NCBI GenBank assembly: GCA_038322995.1
Contig: JBBQGM010000061.1
Location: 1 to 31,311 of the forward strand
DNA length: 31,311 nt
Direction: 5' to 3'
DNA from: QHXQ01 sp038322995
GTDB taxonomy: Bacteria; Acidobacteriota; Blastocatellia; Pyrinomonadales; Pyrinomonadaceae
In this document: positions 14,335 to 23,349 of the stretch, piece after piece
How the letters are laid out: each line of letters opens with the position of its first letter
Position numbering within the stretch: position 1 is the stretch's first letter
Notes under the pieces: model-generated
What the model was told of the DNA's origin: nothing
Seen by the model: the letters and a program-made list of their open reading frames with translations, nothing else
The model's database searches: none
Program-made: the position numbers and the translations under genes

Positions 14335-16659
14335 ATGAACTACCCCGCGCCCCCAAGCCGCCCGACTTGTCTGCACTCGTTACTGCTGGCCGGTCTATTA
14401 TTGCTCTGCGCGCATACGAGCGCCGACGCCAAACCGAGTTTCACCGTGCAACCGCCGCCCGCGTGGGTGCAGCCCATCGCGCCGCAAACGCCGGGCGCGC
14501 CGCCCGCGCCGCCCACGGAAAACGGCGTGCGCTATCTGCTCTATGATCGACAGGTGCGCGTCGCGGCTAAGAGCAACGAGCATTACTACCATTTCGTCGA
14601 ACAGGTCACATCGGCCGCCGACCTCGAACGCGTCTCGCAGTTGCGCCTTGACTTCGAGCCGTCTTATCAGAGCCTCATTATCCATCACATCAACATCCTG
14701 CGCGGCGGCGCGGCGATCAACGTGCTGCGCCCCGACGAGATCAAGATCATTCAGCAAGAGGATGAACTGGATGAGCAACTCTTCAACGGCACGCTCTCGG
14801 CCGTCGTCTTTCTCAATGACGTGCGCGCGGGCGATGTGATCGATTACGCCTACTCGGTCAACGGTGACAATCCCGTTCTCGCCGGCCGTTATTCGGATGT
14901 CTTCACGCTGGCCCGCGCCGAGCCGATTGATTATCTACACACGCGCCTGCTCTGGCCTGCCGCACGCAAACTCAACGTGCGCCCGCGCAACACAAACGCG
15001 CAGCCCACCATTAATCAAGGCAGCGACGAGATCGAGTATCTATGGGAGGGGCGCAACGTGCCGGCCGCCGTGTTCGAGGACGCGACTCCCGGCTGGTTCG
15101 ACGCGCTCCCGCGTTTGCAGTTGAGCGAGTTCACCGGCTGGGCCGACGTGGCGCAGTGGGCCGCGCCGCTCTACGAGGTGAAAGGCTTGTCACCCGCCTT
15201 GGCCGCGCAGGTCGAGCAATGGCGGAAAGAATTGCCGCAGCCTGAAGCGCGCTTGTTGGCCGCGCGGCGCTTCGTGCAGGACGAGGTGCGCTATCTCGGC
15301 ATCGAGTTGGGGCCGTACTCGCACACGCCGACACAGCCCGACAAAGTTTTTCAGCGTCGCTTCGGCGACTGTAAAGACAAGTCGCTCTTGCTGGCGACGA
15401 TGCTCAACGCGCTCGGCATTGAAGCGCACCCCGCGCTCGTCAACACGCAGGCGCGGCACACGCTCGACGACTATCAACCTTCGCCTTACGCTTTCGATCA
15501 CGTCATCGTGCAGGCCACGCTCGACGATAAGATTCATTGGATCGACGCGACCATGTCTTATCAACGCGGCACGCTCGCTAATGAGTCCGCGCTGGAGTAT
15601 GAACGCGCGCTCGTCCTGCGTCCCGACGCAGCCGCGCTCACCACGATGCCGCTTGCGCCGGACGCGCAACCGACGACGACGGTCAAAGAGGTCTATCAAG
15701 TCGAAAGTTTCGCCGCGCCGGTCGCGCTCACAGTCACGTCCACATTTCGCGCGGTGGACGCAGATAACATGCGTTATCGTCTGGCCGGCCAGTCGCGCGC
15801 CGCTCTCGGCAAGGATTATCTGAACTACTACGCCGACCGCGAGCCGTCCATTGAGGCGCAAGGCTTGCCGGAGATCGCGGACGACGAAGCGGCAAACGTC
15901 ATCACCGTCACGGAGAAGTACACCATCCCGCGTTTCTGGAAAGACGAGACGCACTATTTCTTCGCCGGGCGCATCGGCCAAGAATTGGACAAGCCGAACG
16001 TCTCGCGGCGCACGATGCCTTTGCAAATCTCTTACCCGTTGCACATTGAGCAGTTGATCGAGATTCAACTGCCGCACCGGCAGGAGGTCAACACGGGCGC
16101 GGAGACCATCGAAGACGATGCACTGAGTTTTACGGCCGACGCGAGCGCCGAGGGCAATGTCGTCAAACTGCATTACACGCTCAACGCCAAGCATGACGCG
16201 GTTGCGCCCGCGCAAGTGGCCGCGCACATCGCCATCATCGAGCAAGCGCGCGATCTCGTTAGCTATGAATTGAAACAGGGGCCGCCGGTGCAGGCGACGA
16301 GTTTCGCGCACGCGCTCGACGCGCTCTTTGCGCTTGCGCTGGTCGGCATCACGCTGCTCGTGCTCTACGGCTGGTTGAAGCGGCGGCGCGAGGCGCGGCG
16401 CATCGCCAACGCCGCCGCCATCTATGTACACGCGCGCACGACGCCCGGCGCGCAACCTGAGACCGCGATTCGGCTAAGCACCGAGACCGAGATCAACGGC
16501 TACTTGGCCGGCGTCCCCTGCCGCAGTTGCGGGCAACGCACCTACGACGAAGCCGCGCGGCACGGGTTGCGCTACGACGACCGCCGCCTCGTCGTCGTGC
16601 AACTCCAATGCGCCCGCTGCCGCAATAATCAAGACCTCTACTTCGCCCCCGCCGTCTGA
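14335..16659 (+). CDS. exported DUF3857/transglutaminase-like protein with C-terminal zinc ribbon
   Basis: The 774-aa protein starts at ATG 14335 with a signal peptide (core LLLAGLLLLCA, likely cleavage after ADA). A DUF3857-type domain follows (approximately residues 60-270), then a transglutaminase-like domain with the full catalytic triad: C346 in RFGDCKDKS, H389 in FDHVIVQA and D404 in HWIDAT. A third beta-rich domain precedes a single transmembrane helix (DALFALALVGITLLVLYGW). The remainder of about 75 residues, probably cytoplasmic, ends with two CxxC pairs, C729/C732 and C759/C762. These proteins are common in Bacteroidetes and Acidobacteria; the reaction is not established. The zinc-ribbon tail is unusual. 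An upstream ATG at 14248 would hide the signal peptide and is rejected. Confidence 0.88.
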   Translation: MNYPAPPSRPTCLHSLLLAGLLLLCAHTSADAKPSFTVQPPPAWVQPIAPQTPGAPPAPPTENGVRYLLYDRQVRVAAKSNEHYYHFVEQVTSAADLERVSQLRLDFEPSYQSLIIHHINILRGGAAINVLRPDEIKIIQQEDELDEQLFNGTLSAVVFLNDVRAGDVIDYAYSVNGDNPVLAGRYSDVFTLARAEPIDYLHTRLLWPAARKLNVRPRNTNAQPTINQGSDEIEYLWEGRNVPAAVFEDATPGWFDALPRLQLSEFTGWADVAQWAAPLYEVKGLSPALAAQVEQWRKELPQPEARLLAARRFVQDEVRYLGIELGPYSHTPTQPDKVFQRRFGDCKDKSLLLATMLNALGIEAHPALVNTQARHTLDDYQPSPYAFDHVIVQATLDDKIHWIDATMSYQRGTLANESALEYERALVLRPDAAALTTMPLAPDAQPTTTVKEVYQVESFAAPVALTVTSTFRAVDADNMRYRLAGQSRAALGKDYLNYYADREPSIEAQGLPEIADDEAANVITVTEKYTIPRFWKDETHYFFAGRIGQELDKPNVSRRTMPLQISYPLHIEQLIEIQLPHRQEVNTGAETIEDDALSFTADASAEGNVVKLHYTLNAKHDAVAPAQVAAHIAIIEQARDLVSYELKQGPPVQATSFAHALDALFALALVGITLLVLYGWLKRRREARRIANAAAIYVHARTTPGAQPETAIRLSTETEINGYLAGVPCRSCGQRTYDEAARHGLRYDDRRLVVVQLQCARCRNNQDLYFAPAV

Positions 16660-16712
16660 GCATAACGGTCGGCTCTGTGCCGCGCGCCGTCCAGCTTGTT
16701 AAGATAGCGCGC

Positions 16713-18215
16713 ATGAGCAAACCCGACAGCCCGCCCCCCGGTCTTGCGCCGCCGCTTGGCGACATGAGCGTCGCGGACTTCAAACGCTACGGTCATCAAC
16801 TCGTTGATTGGCTCGGCGATTATCTCGCGCGCACTGAAGAGCGGCCCGTGCTCGCGCAGGTGCAACCGGGCGATTTGATCAATCAGCTACCAGTTGCGCC
16901 GCCGCAACAGGGCGAGCCGATGGACGCGATCCTCGCCGACGTGGAACGGCTGATCGTGCCCGCACTCACCAACTGGCAGCACCCGTCGTTCTTCGCTTAC
17001 TTCGCCACGTCCACCAGCGCGCCCGGCATCTTTGGCGAACTCTTGTGCGCCGCCTTCGACGTGAAGGCGCTGCTCTGGCGGGCCGCGCCCGCCGCGACCG
17101 AACTGGAAGAGGTTGTGCTGTGCTGGCTGCGGCAGATGATCGGGCTGCCCGAAAGTTTCGCCGGCATCATCTACGACACGGCTTCGGTCTCAAGCATGCA
17201 CGCGCTCGCGGCGGCGCGCGAGAGTTTGCAGGTGCGTATCCGCGAGGACGGCATGAGCGGGCGCGCAGACCTGCCGCTGCTGCGCATCTATGCTTCAGAG
17301 CAAGCACATTCGTCAATCGAAAAAGGCGTCCTCACGCTCGGCTTCGGGCAACGCGCCTTGCGTAAGATTCCGACCGACGCCGAGTTTCGCATGGACGCCG
17401 ACGCGCTCGCGCGTGCGATTGCCGCCGACGAGCGCCAAGGTTATCTGCCCTGTGCCGTCGTCGCCACCGTCGGCACAACTTCGACGAGCAGCATCGATCC
17501 CGTGCCCGCCATCGCGGACGTGTGCGCGCGGCACAACGTCTGGCTGCACGTGGACGCGGCCTACGCCGGCTCGGCCGCGGTCGTGCCCGAACTGCGCCAC
17601 GTCATCGCAGGCAGCGAGCGCGCCGACTCGTTCACGCTCAACCCGCACAAGTGGCTGTTCACGCCCTTCGATCTCTCCGTGCTTTATTGTCGCCGCATGG
17701 ACGTGCTGCATCGCGCCTTCTCGCTCGTGCCCGAATACCTGCGCGCCCCCGACGCGGAACGCGAGACCGTGCGCAACCACTCCGAGTACGGCATCCAACT
17801 CGGTCGCCGCTTCCGCGCGCTGAAACTCTGGTTCATCCTCCGCTACTTTGGCCAAGAAGGTTTAGCCGCGCGCATCCGCGAGCATTGCCGACTCGCGCAA
17901 CTCTTCGCCGCGTGGATTGATGTTGCGCCCGAATGGGAACGCCTCGCGCCCGTGCCGCTCAGTTTGATCTGCTTCCGCGCCTGCCCGCCGCGCGATAATG
18001 AATCCGCCGCCGCACGCGCCGCACGCCTCGACGCGCTCAACGAACAACTCATGCACGACCTCAACGCGAGCGGCGCGGTCTTTCTCTCGCACACGAAGTT
18101 GCACGACCAATTCACCCTGCGCCTCGCCATCGGCAACATCAACACGACTGAGGCGCACGTCCGCCGCGTCTGGGCGCTGCTCAACGAACACCTTGCGAGG
18201 CTTGCATCAGTATGA
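16713..18215 (+). CDS. aromatic L-amino acid decarboxylase family enzyme (group II, PLP)
   Basis: The 500-aa protein matches animal and plant aromatic amino acid decarboxylases through its full length. The PLP lysine is K313 in NPHKWLF, the PLP-pairing aspartate D281 in HVDAAYAGSA and the ring-stacking histidine H199 in EQAHSSIE. Y342 in VPEYLRA aligns with the catalytic-loop tyrosine found in true decarboxylases; aldehyde synthases carry Phe there. It should therefore release CO2 and an amine from Trp, Tyr, Phe, DOPA or similar; which one is not readable. The start chosen is ATG 16713; an in-frame ATG 36 bp upstream is less likely. Its stop overlaps the next gene's start (ATGA), so it is coupled to an S9 peptidase. 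Confidence 0.9.
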   Translation: MSKPDSPPPGLAPPLGDMSVADFKRYGHQLVDWLGDYLARTEERPVLAQVQPGDLINQLPVAPPQQGEPMDAILADVERLIVPALTNWQHPSFFAYFATSTSAPGIFGELLCAAFDVKALLWRAAPAATELEEVVLCWLRQMIGLPESFAGIIYDTASVSSMHALAAARESLQVRIREDGMSGRADLPLLRIYASEQAHSSIEKGVLTLGFGQRALRKIPTDAEFRMDADALARAIAADERQGYLPCAVVATVGTTSTSSIDPVPAIADVCARHNVWLHVDAAYAGSAAVVPELRHVIAGSERADSFTLNPHKWLFTPFDLSVLYCRRMDVLHRAFSLVPEYLRAPDAERETVRNHSEYGIQLGRRFRALKLWFILRYFGQEGLAARIREHCRLAQLFAAWIDVAPEWERLAPVPLSLICFRACPPRDNESAAARAARLDALNEQLMHDLNASGAVFLSHTKLHDQFTLRLAIGNINTTEAHVRRVWALLNEHLARLASV

Positions 18216-20374
18216 ACAGAACGAGTTGCTTGCGTATTTATCTCCGTTCGACCGCGCTCATCACCTGCTCCCTCGCGCTGCTCACGTCCGTTTACGCGCA
18301 GCGCGGGTTGCTGACGCCCGCCGACACTTTGCGCGTGGCGACTGTCGCGGATGCGCAGATTGCGCCGGACGGCGAGCGCGTTGTCTATACGGTCTCGACC
18401 GTCGAGGGGAATGAGACGCGCACGCGGCTGTGGCTCGTGCGCAGGAGTCTGCGCGGCACAGACCCGACCCGCGCACTTGAGCCGCCGCGCGAATTATTGC
18501 CGGCCGGTTGGACTGGCGCGACGCCGCGCTGGTCGCCCGACGGCCGGCGCGTCGCTTTTCTCTCGACGCATGAAGGCCAGAGCGGCCTCTGGGCCGTCAC
18601 CATTTTGAGTGATCGCACGCCGCGCTTCGTCGCGCCCGTGCGTGATACGAATTTCTTCATCACCTACGCTGACGAGCCGTACGCGTGGTCGCCTGACTCG
18701 CGCCGCATCGCGTACGTCTCCGCGAGCGCGCCCGAAGGCAGCGCGCCCATCGTGATGAGCGAGAAGCAACGGCCCGATCCGCTCGTCGTGGATCGCATCC
18801 AGTACAAATCGCGCACATCGTTCGCGGACAACCTGCGCACGCACGTCTGGCTCACCGACGTGGACGAGCCGAACCCACGCCAGTTGACGACGGGGCAGTT
18901 CTACGATCACGCGTTGACGTTCAGTCCGCGCGGCGACGAGATCGCGTTTCTGTCGAACCACGAGCCAGACCCGGACGCAACCAACAACTCTGACATCTTC
19001 GCCGTTGCAATGGACGGGCGCGTGCGCCAGATCACGACGACGCGCGGCTGTGAGTATCAACCCGCGTGGTCGCCCGACGGCAAGTGGCTCGCCTACACCG
19101 CGACGAAGCGCGACGTGACGACGATTGACAGTGTCGCGGAGGATACGCACGTCTGGGTCGTCGAAGCCGACGGCAGCCACGCGGGGCGCGAGCTGACGGC
19201 CGCGCTCGACCGTCGCGCGCAACGCCCGCGCTGGTCGCGGGCGAGTAACGGCCTCTTTTTTCTGGCCGGTGAGCGCGGGCAAACCAACATTTACTTCACC
19301 AAGTTATCAGGCGAGCCGGCGCTCAGGGTTATTAGCTCAAGCCCGGCCGGCGGCAGGGAGACAGCGCCTGCGCAGCCGCGTCCATTTCAAGTCAGCAGCT
19401 TTAGTTTTAGTGCGGCATACGCGCCTGTTGGCAGAGGTGTAGACGATGGCTATAGCGCGGTAGGGCTGGCGTTTACATTGAGCGATGCCGTACACCCGGC
19501 GGAAGTCTGGCTCGCGCAATCGCTCACTAGCGAGTATGCGTCCGGCCGCCGTACGCTGCGTCTGACCGCGCACAATGATGCGTTCGTGCGCTCGCTCGCG
19601 CTCGTCGAACCGGAAGAGATCGAATTCAAAAGTTTTGACGATACGAACGTGCAAGGCTGGCTGATGAAGCCGGTCGGCTGGCGCGACGACCGCCGCTATC
19701 CGATGATCTTGAGCATCCACGGCGTGCCGCACGGCATGTCCGGTTATGCCTTCAACGCGACGTGGCAAGCTTACGCGGCGCGCGGCTACGCTGTGCTATT
19801 TATCAACCCGCGCGGCTCAAGCGGGTATGGACAGAAGTTCTCGGACGGCACGCTCAACGAATGGGGCGGCGGCGACTATCGCGACTTGATGGCGGGCGTG
19901 GATGAGGTCTTGCGCACACACCAATGGCTCGATGCGAATCGGCTCGGTGTCACCGGCGGCTCTTACGGCGGCTTCATGACGAACTGGATCATCACGCAGA
20001 CGTCGCGCTTCCGGGCGGCGGTCGCCAGCGCGTCCGTGAGCAATCTGATCAGCTTCTACGCCACTTCCGTTTATCAGGATTTGCTCCACGCGGAGTTTGG
20101 CGGCGCGCCGTGGGACGATTATGAGTTGCTGTGGCGTTGGTCGCCCATGCGCTACGTCAAACAGGTCGAGACGCCCACCCTGTTCATTCACGGCGAACAG
20201 GACAACGACGTACACATCACGCAGGCCGAGGAAATGTACATGGCGCTCCGCCGCCGCAATGTTGAGACCGTGCTGGTGCGCTATCCGCGCGAAGGTCATG
20301 GTCTGCGCGAGCCGCGCCACCGGCAGGACGCGCTTGAGCGCACGCTCGCGTGGTTCGATAGATTTCTCAAATGA
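18212..20374 (+). CDS. secreted S9-family prolyl oligopeptidase/acylaminoacyl-peptidase
   Basis: This 720-aa protein starts with a signal peptide ending near VYAQ (about residue 30). The region up to about residue 470 is a beta-propeller of WD-like repeats (RWSPDGRRVAFLS, AWSPDSRRIAYVS, TFSPRGDEIAFLS, AWSPDGKWLAYT). The C-terminal alpha/beta-hydrolase domain has the serine nucleophile S584 in GGSYGGFMT, D664 in GEQDND and H696 in EGHGLRE. It should cleave short peptides in the periplasm. The ATGA overlap with the decarboxylase suggests co-expression. One plausible reading is that peptide cleavage outside the membrane feeds aromatic amino acids to the decarboxylase, but that is inference. Confidence 0.93.
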   Translation: MNRTSCLRIYLRSTALITCSLALLTSVYAQRGLLTPADTLRVATVADAQIAPDGERVVYTVSTVEGNETRTRLWLVRRSLRGTDPTRALEPPRELLPAGWTGATPRWSPDGRRVAFLSTHEGQSGLWAVTILSDRTPRFVAPVRDTNFFITYADEPYAWSPDSRRIAYVSASAPEGSAPIVMSEKQRPDPLVVDRIQYKSRTSFADNLRTHVWLTDVDEPNPRQLTTGQFYDHALTFSPRGDEIAFLSNHEPDPDATNNSDIFAVAMDGRVRQITTTRGCEYQPAWSPDGKWLAYTATKRDVTTIDSVAEDTHVWVVEADGSHAGRELTAALDRRAQRPRWSRASNGLFFLAGERGQTNIYFTKLSGEPALRVISSSPAGGRETAPAQPRPFQVSSFSFSAAYAPVGRGVDDGYSAVGLAFTLSDAVHPAEVWLAQSLTSEYASGRRTLRLTAHNDAFVRSLALVEPEEIEFKSFDDTNVQGWLMKPVGWRDDRRYPMILSIHGVPHGMSGYAFNATWQAYAARGYAVLFINPRGSSGYGQKFSDGTLNEWGGGDYRDLMAGVDEVLRTHQWLDANRLGVTGGSYGGFMTNWIITQTSRFRAAVASASVSNLISFYATSVYQDLLHAEFGGAPWDDYELLWRWSPMRYVKQVETPTLFIHGEQDNDVHITQAEEMYMALRRRNVETVLVRYPREGHGLREPRHRQDALERTLAWFDRFLK

Positions 20375-20441
20375 CGAGTTGGCCGGCGCACCGTCTGCGA
20401 CTTGCGCGATCATACATTCATCCGCCATCCTTATCGTCACC

Positions 20442-20738
20442 ATGCTGACTCACATCGTTATCTGGAAGTATCGCGCGGACGTGCCACAGGCCGTGCGCGC
20501 CGAACACGTCGCCAAGTTGCGCGCACTAACCACCGTGATTCCTGAAGTCGTGCGCCTCGCTGTCGGCTGCGACGTGCTGCGCCTGCCGCGCTCGTATGAC
20601 ACGGGGCTGGTCGCAGTCTTTCATGATCGCGCCGGACTTGATGCTTACACTAATCACCCGCAGCACTTGGCAGTGGCGAGTATGGGCCGCGACATCGCGG
20701 CGCACGTCGCCTCGGTGGACTTCGAGGACGCGGCGTGA
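20442..20738 (+). CDS. Dabb-family stress-responsive alpha/beta-barrel protein
   Basis: This 98-aa protein begins MLTHIVIWKYR and continues with DTGLVAVFHDRAGLDAYTNHPQH near the middle, the standard Dabb layout of a dimeric ferredoxin-like barrel. Members range from plant stress proteins to cyclases; bacterial ones are mostly uncharacterised. The start is the ATG at 20442, giving the family's usual N-terminus; no clear ribosome-binding site is seen. The frame is open further upstream inside the S9 gene, but that part is a shadow. The stop overlaps the GTG start of the PHP-domain gene. Confidence 0.88.
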   Translation: MLTHIVIWKYRADVPQAVRAEHVAKLRALTTVIPEVVRLAVGCDVLRLPRSYDTGLVAVFHDRAGLDAYTNHPQHLAVASMGRDIAAHVASVDFEDAA

Positions 20739-22000
20739 AACGACGGCGACTCGGTTGCCTGTTCAAGAGCGCACTCGGCCTCGCGCTCTTGCTGCTGCTC
20801 ACGCAGACGCCGTTCATCTATCATCGCTATCAACTGGGCCGGCTCGCCGCGGCGATCCAACAACTAAATGCGCAGCGCGCCGTTGCGCCCGGTGACGCTT
20901 ACGCCGACTACAAAGGCGCGCTCCACGTCCACTCCGCGCTCGGCGGGCACAGCACCGGCACGCTCCCGGAGATCATTAAAGCCGCACAGACGAACGCGCT
21001 CGCGTTCGTCGTGATGACCGAGCATCCGGCGGCCGACATCGACACGGCCGCGCAGACCTTGAGCGGACTGCACGGCGGCGTTTTGTTCATCGCGGGCAGC
21101 GAGACAAACGAGTCGGCAGATGATCGCTTGTTAACTTTCGGCGCGAACGCGCACACGACTGCGGCCGCGCCCGGCGCAACCACGCAAGATTTGATTGACC
21201 GCGCAAAAGGGGCCGGGCAACTCGTCTTCATCGCGCATCCCGAAACGTTTCGCAGTTGGCCGACCGTGCGCGGATTCGACGGCATGGAGGTTTACAACCT
21301 GCACGCGAACGCGAAGCGCATCCAGCGGCTCTCACTCTTTTTCGATGGTCTCTGGTCGTACCGCAGCTACCCGCAATTGCTCTGGACGCGCTTCTACGAA
21401 ACGCCGCCGGAGAATTTGCAACGCTGGGACGAACTGACCGCGCGCGCAGGTCGCCGCGTCGTCGCCATCGCCGGCAACGACGCGCACGCCAACGTCGGTC
21501 TCAGTCTGCAACAACTGACCGGCAAGCCGATCCTGCAACTCAAGCTCGATCCCTATGAGCGCAGTTTTCAAGTCGTCCGCACACACGCACTCATCCCGCA
21601 GGAGCAACCGCTTAGCGAACAATCATTATTGAGCGCGCTCACCTTTGGCCATTGCTATATCGGCTTTGACGTTCTCTGCGATTCAACCGGCTTCCGTTTC
21701 ACGGGCGAGAGCGGCGGGGCGAAAGTTTTAATGGGCGGCATGATCGTGCTGGCGGCAGATGGCGTGCGCCTGCACGTGACGACGCCGGTCGAGAGTCGCA
21801 TCGTGCTCATCAAGGACGGGCAAGTGTTGAATGAAGCGGTAACACGCCAGCAAACATGGACGGTGGCGCAGCCGGGCGTCTATCGCGTCGAATGCTATCT
21901 GCCGCAGTTACCCGCACCGCTTAACAGCAAGCCGTGGATCATCTCAAACCCGATCCGTGTCTGGGATCAGGCTCGTTGGCAGAAGGAAATAAATATGTAG
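20735..22000 (+). CDS. membrane-anchored PHP-domain metal-dependent phosphoesterase-like protein
   Basis: This 421-aa protein starts at a GTG that overlaps the Dabb stop codon (GTGA). An N-terminal hydrophobic segment (LGLALLLLLTQTPFIY, residues 14-29) is a likely membrane anchor or signal sequence. The PHP metal-binding motifs follow in order: H64-V-H66, H97 in TEH, E123 in GSET, H168 in AHPE, and NDAH near residue 248. Such domains bind two or three metal ions and hydrolyse phosphoester bonds, but many exported members have unknown substrates. The last 100 residues form a beta-rich region. A palindromic element ten bases after the stop may terminate transcription. Confidence 0.87.
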   Translation: MKRRRLGCLFKSALGLALLLLLTQTPFIYHRYQLGRLAAAIQQLNAQRAVAPGDAYADYKGALHVHSALGGHSTGTLPEIIKAAQTNALAFVVMTEHPAADIDTAAQTLSGLHGGVLFIAGSETNESADDRLLTFGANAHTTAAAPGATTQDLIDRAKGAGQLVFIAHPETFRSWPTVRGFDGMEVYNLHANAKRIQRLSLFFDGLWSYRSYPQLLWTRFYETPPENLQRWDELTARAGRRVVAIAGNDAHANVGLSLQQLTGKPILQLKLDPYERSFQVVRTHALIPQEQPLSEQSLLSALTFGHCYIGFDVLCDSTGFRFTGESGGAKVLMGGMIVLAADGVRLHVTTPVESRIVLIKDGQVLNEAVTRQQTWTVAQPGVYRVECYLPQLPAPLNSKPWIISNPIRVWDQARWQKEINM

Positions 22001-22009
22001 GGCCGGATA

Positions 22010-22054
22010 CGACTTCGCCCCGACGCGGGCAAAATGCTCGTGCGGGGCGACTCG
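22010..22054. repeat. palindromic element after the PHP gene, possible terminator
   Basis: TCGCCCCG (22015-22022) and CGGGGCGA (22043-22050) form a strong stem extended by imperfect flanking pairs. It starts ten bases after the PHP gene stop. There is no T run, so it may be a dispersed REP-like element rather than a classical terminator. Confidence 0.55.
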
Positions 22055-22334
22055 CGAACCAGAAAGCTCCGATTCAATTTGGCGGAAGCGGTGTGATCAC
22101 CACCGACTGACTGTAGAGAGCCACGTGTTTGACTCTGCTCACGCTGCACGTCCCAAGTGTAATAGGGAAGCGCGTGTACAGCTTCCATTGACTTGTAACC
22201 AAGTGTTTGAAATTTACGTGATAAAGCCCGCCCTGTCAAGCCTCAGTTTGACCGTCCCCCTGACGTACAGTTGAGGATGCCGGATGCGCGCTGAATACTT
22301 GATCATTCAAGTCGAGCAACCCTGCTTTCATCCT
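22055..22334. other. 280-bp gap without a recognised gene
   Basis: The stretch is less GC-rich than its surroundings. A minus-strand open frame covers 21967-22239, but half of it translates the palindromic element and the rest matches nothing I recognise. GTGATCACCAC near 22095 is a short palindrome. I see no convincing gene here. Confidence 0.4.
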
Positions 22335-22360
22335 TCATCCCTCATCCTTAATCCCTGCTT
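22326..22360. repeat. 7-bp tandem-repeat array at the 3' end of uvsE
   Basis: Positions 22326-22360 divide into 7-mers TTTCATC, CTTCATC, CCTCATC, CTTAATC and CCTGCTT. The uvsE stop codon (22335-22337 on this strand) lies within the second unit, so the array spans the gene end. Confidence 0.75.
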
Positions 22361-23261
22361 TCCATTCCGTCCGCAGTTTCGCAATCGCCAACTCCTTATG
22401 CTTGGCCTCGACCTCGATCCATGGCGCGTGCCGGTAAGCGGCGGGCATCGTCTCGATCAGGTCGCTATGCTGCCGGTCGTTGAAGGCGGTGCGCCCGTTC
22501 GAGATGTGGACGAGTTGCCATTCGGGCCGCGGCCAAGTCGTGCGCGCGGCGGCCAGAAATTCCGCGACGCTCGGATCGTCGTAGCTCGTTAAGCCTTCAT
22601 GACAGATGTGATGATGCGCGTCGAAGACCATCGGCACGCCCGCACGCCGGCACACGGACAGAATCTCCGCCGCGCTGTAGCCGTACTCGTCGTTCTCCAA
22701 CGCCAGCCGCGTGCGTATCTCGTCCGGCAGATCGCGTATGACGCTGACCAGACGCTCGGCGCGATCCGACTTGCCGCCGTGAATCTCCAACACCGCCCAG
22801 GGCGAGCGCGGCTGCCCCAGCATGTCCATCACGCGCGCGTGCAGGCGCAAAATCTTGATGCTGTTCTCGACGACGTGCGGCGCGTCGGAACTCAGCACGA
22901 CGAACTGATCCGGGTGCGCGACGAGCCGCAGGCTCTGCGCCGTGGCCCGCGCGCCTGTCCGTCGCGCCTCATCCGCAAACTCGTCAAGCAACTCCGCGCC
23001 CAACGGGTCGTCCGCGAACGGGAACAGGCCCGATGTGAGCCGGTACAACTTGAGTTCGTGCTGCTGACAAAAATCCAGCGCGCGATTGAGCCGCACGAGA
23101 TTTTCGGCGTAGATCACGTGTAGCATGCGCCGTTGCTCGGCCGGCGGGAATTGCAACAGGCGCGTGCGCGTCACCGTGCGATAGCGCACCGCGTCCGATT
23201 GCGTGATGCAGACCAGCCCAAGATTGGGCGCTGATTTGCCACTCGTCATTGCACTCATCAT
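22335..23261 (-). CDS. uvsE: UV damage endonuclease UvsE/UVDE
   Basis: The 308-aa TIM-barrel endonuclease nicks DNA 5' of UV photoproducts as an alternative to nucleotide excision repair. Family motifs in order are LYRLTSGLFPFA (72-83), H116-PDQFVVL, E159-IHGGK, E189-NDE, D214-AHHH, H252 in LVHIS and EVEAKHKE (283-290). The last contains the position of the modified lysine in characterised homologues. The N-terminal LGLVCIT is the usual first strand. Start at 23261 is uncertain by one to four residues because three ATGs are clustered. The final residues (IKDEG) and the stop lie inside a 7-bp tandem-repeat array. Confidence 0.94.
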   Translation of the reverse strand: MMSAMTSGKSAPNLGLVCITQSDAVRYRTVTRTRLLQFPPAEQRRMLHVIYAENLVRLNRALDFCQQHELKLYRLTSGLFPFADDPLGAELLDEFADEARRTGARATAQSLRLVAHPDQFVVLSSDAPHVVENSIKILRLHARVMDMLGQPRSPWAVLEIHGGKSDRAERLVSVIRDLPDEIRTRLALENDEYGYSAAEILSVCRRAGVPMVFDAHHHICHEGLTSYDDPSVAEFLAAARTTWPRPEWQLVHISNGRTAFNDRQHSDLIETMPAAYRHAPWIEVEAKHKELAIAKLRTEWKAGIKDEG

Positions 23262-23349
23262 CTACCCTTTCACCCTTACGCTGAGACAGACTTATACCTT
23301 GCAGCCAACACGAATGTATGACCGGAGTGAAGCAAATTTCTCCGTTCGC

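Noticed and set aside
14078..14338. 86-residue ORF after the aldo/keto reductase
   Set aside because: It reads through the palindromic repeat; such translations are a known source of false small proteins.
21967..22239. 90-residue minus-strand ORF after the PHP gene
   Set aside because: Half of it translates a palindromic repeat and the rest matches no family I recognise; no good ribosome-binding site.
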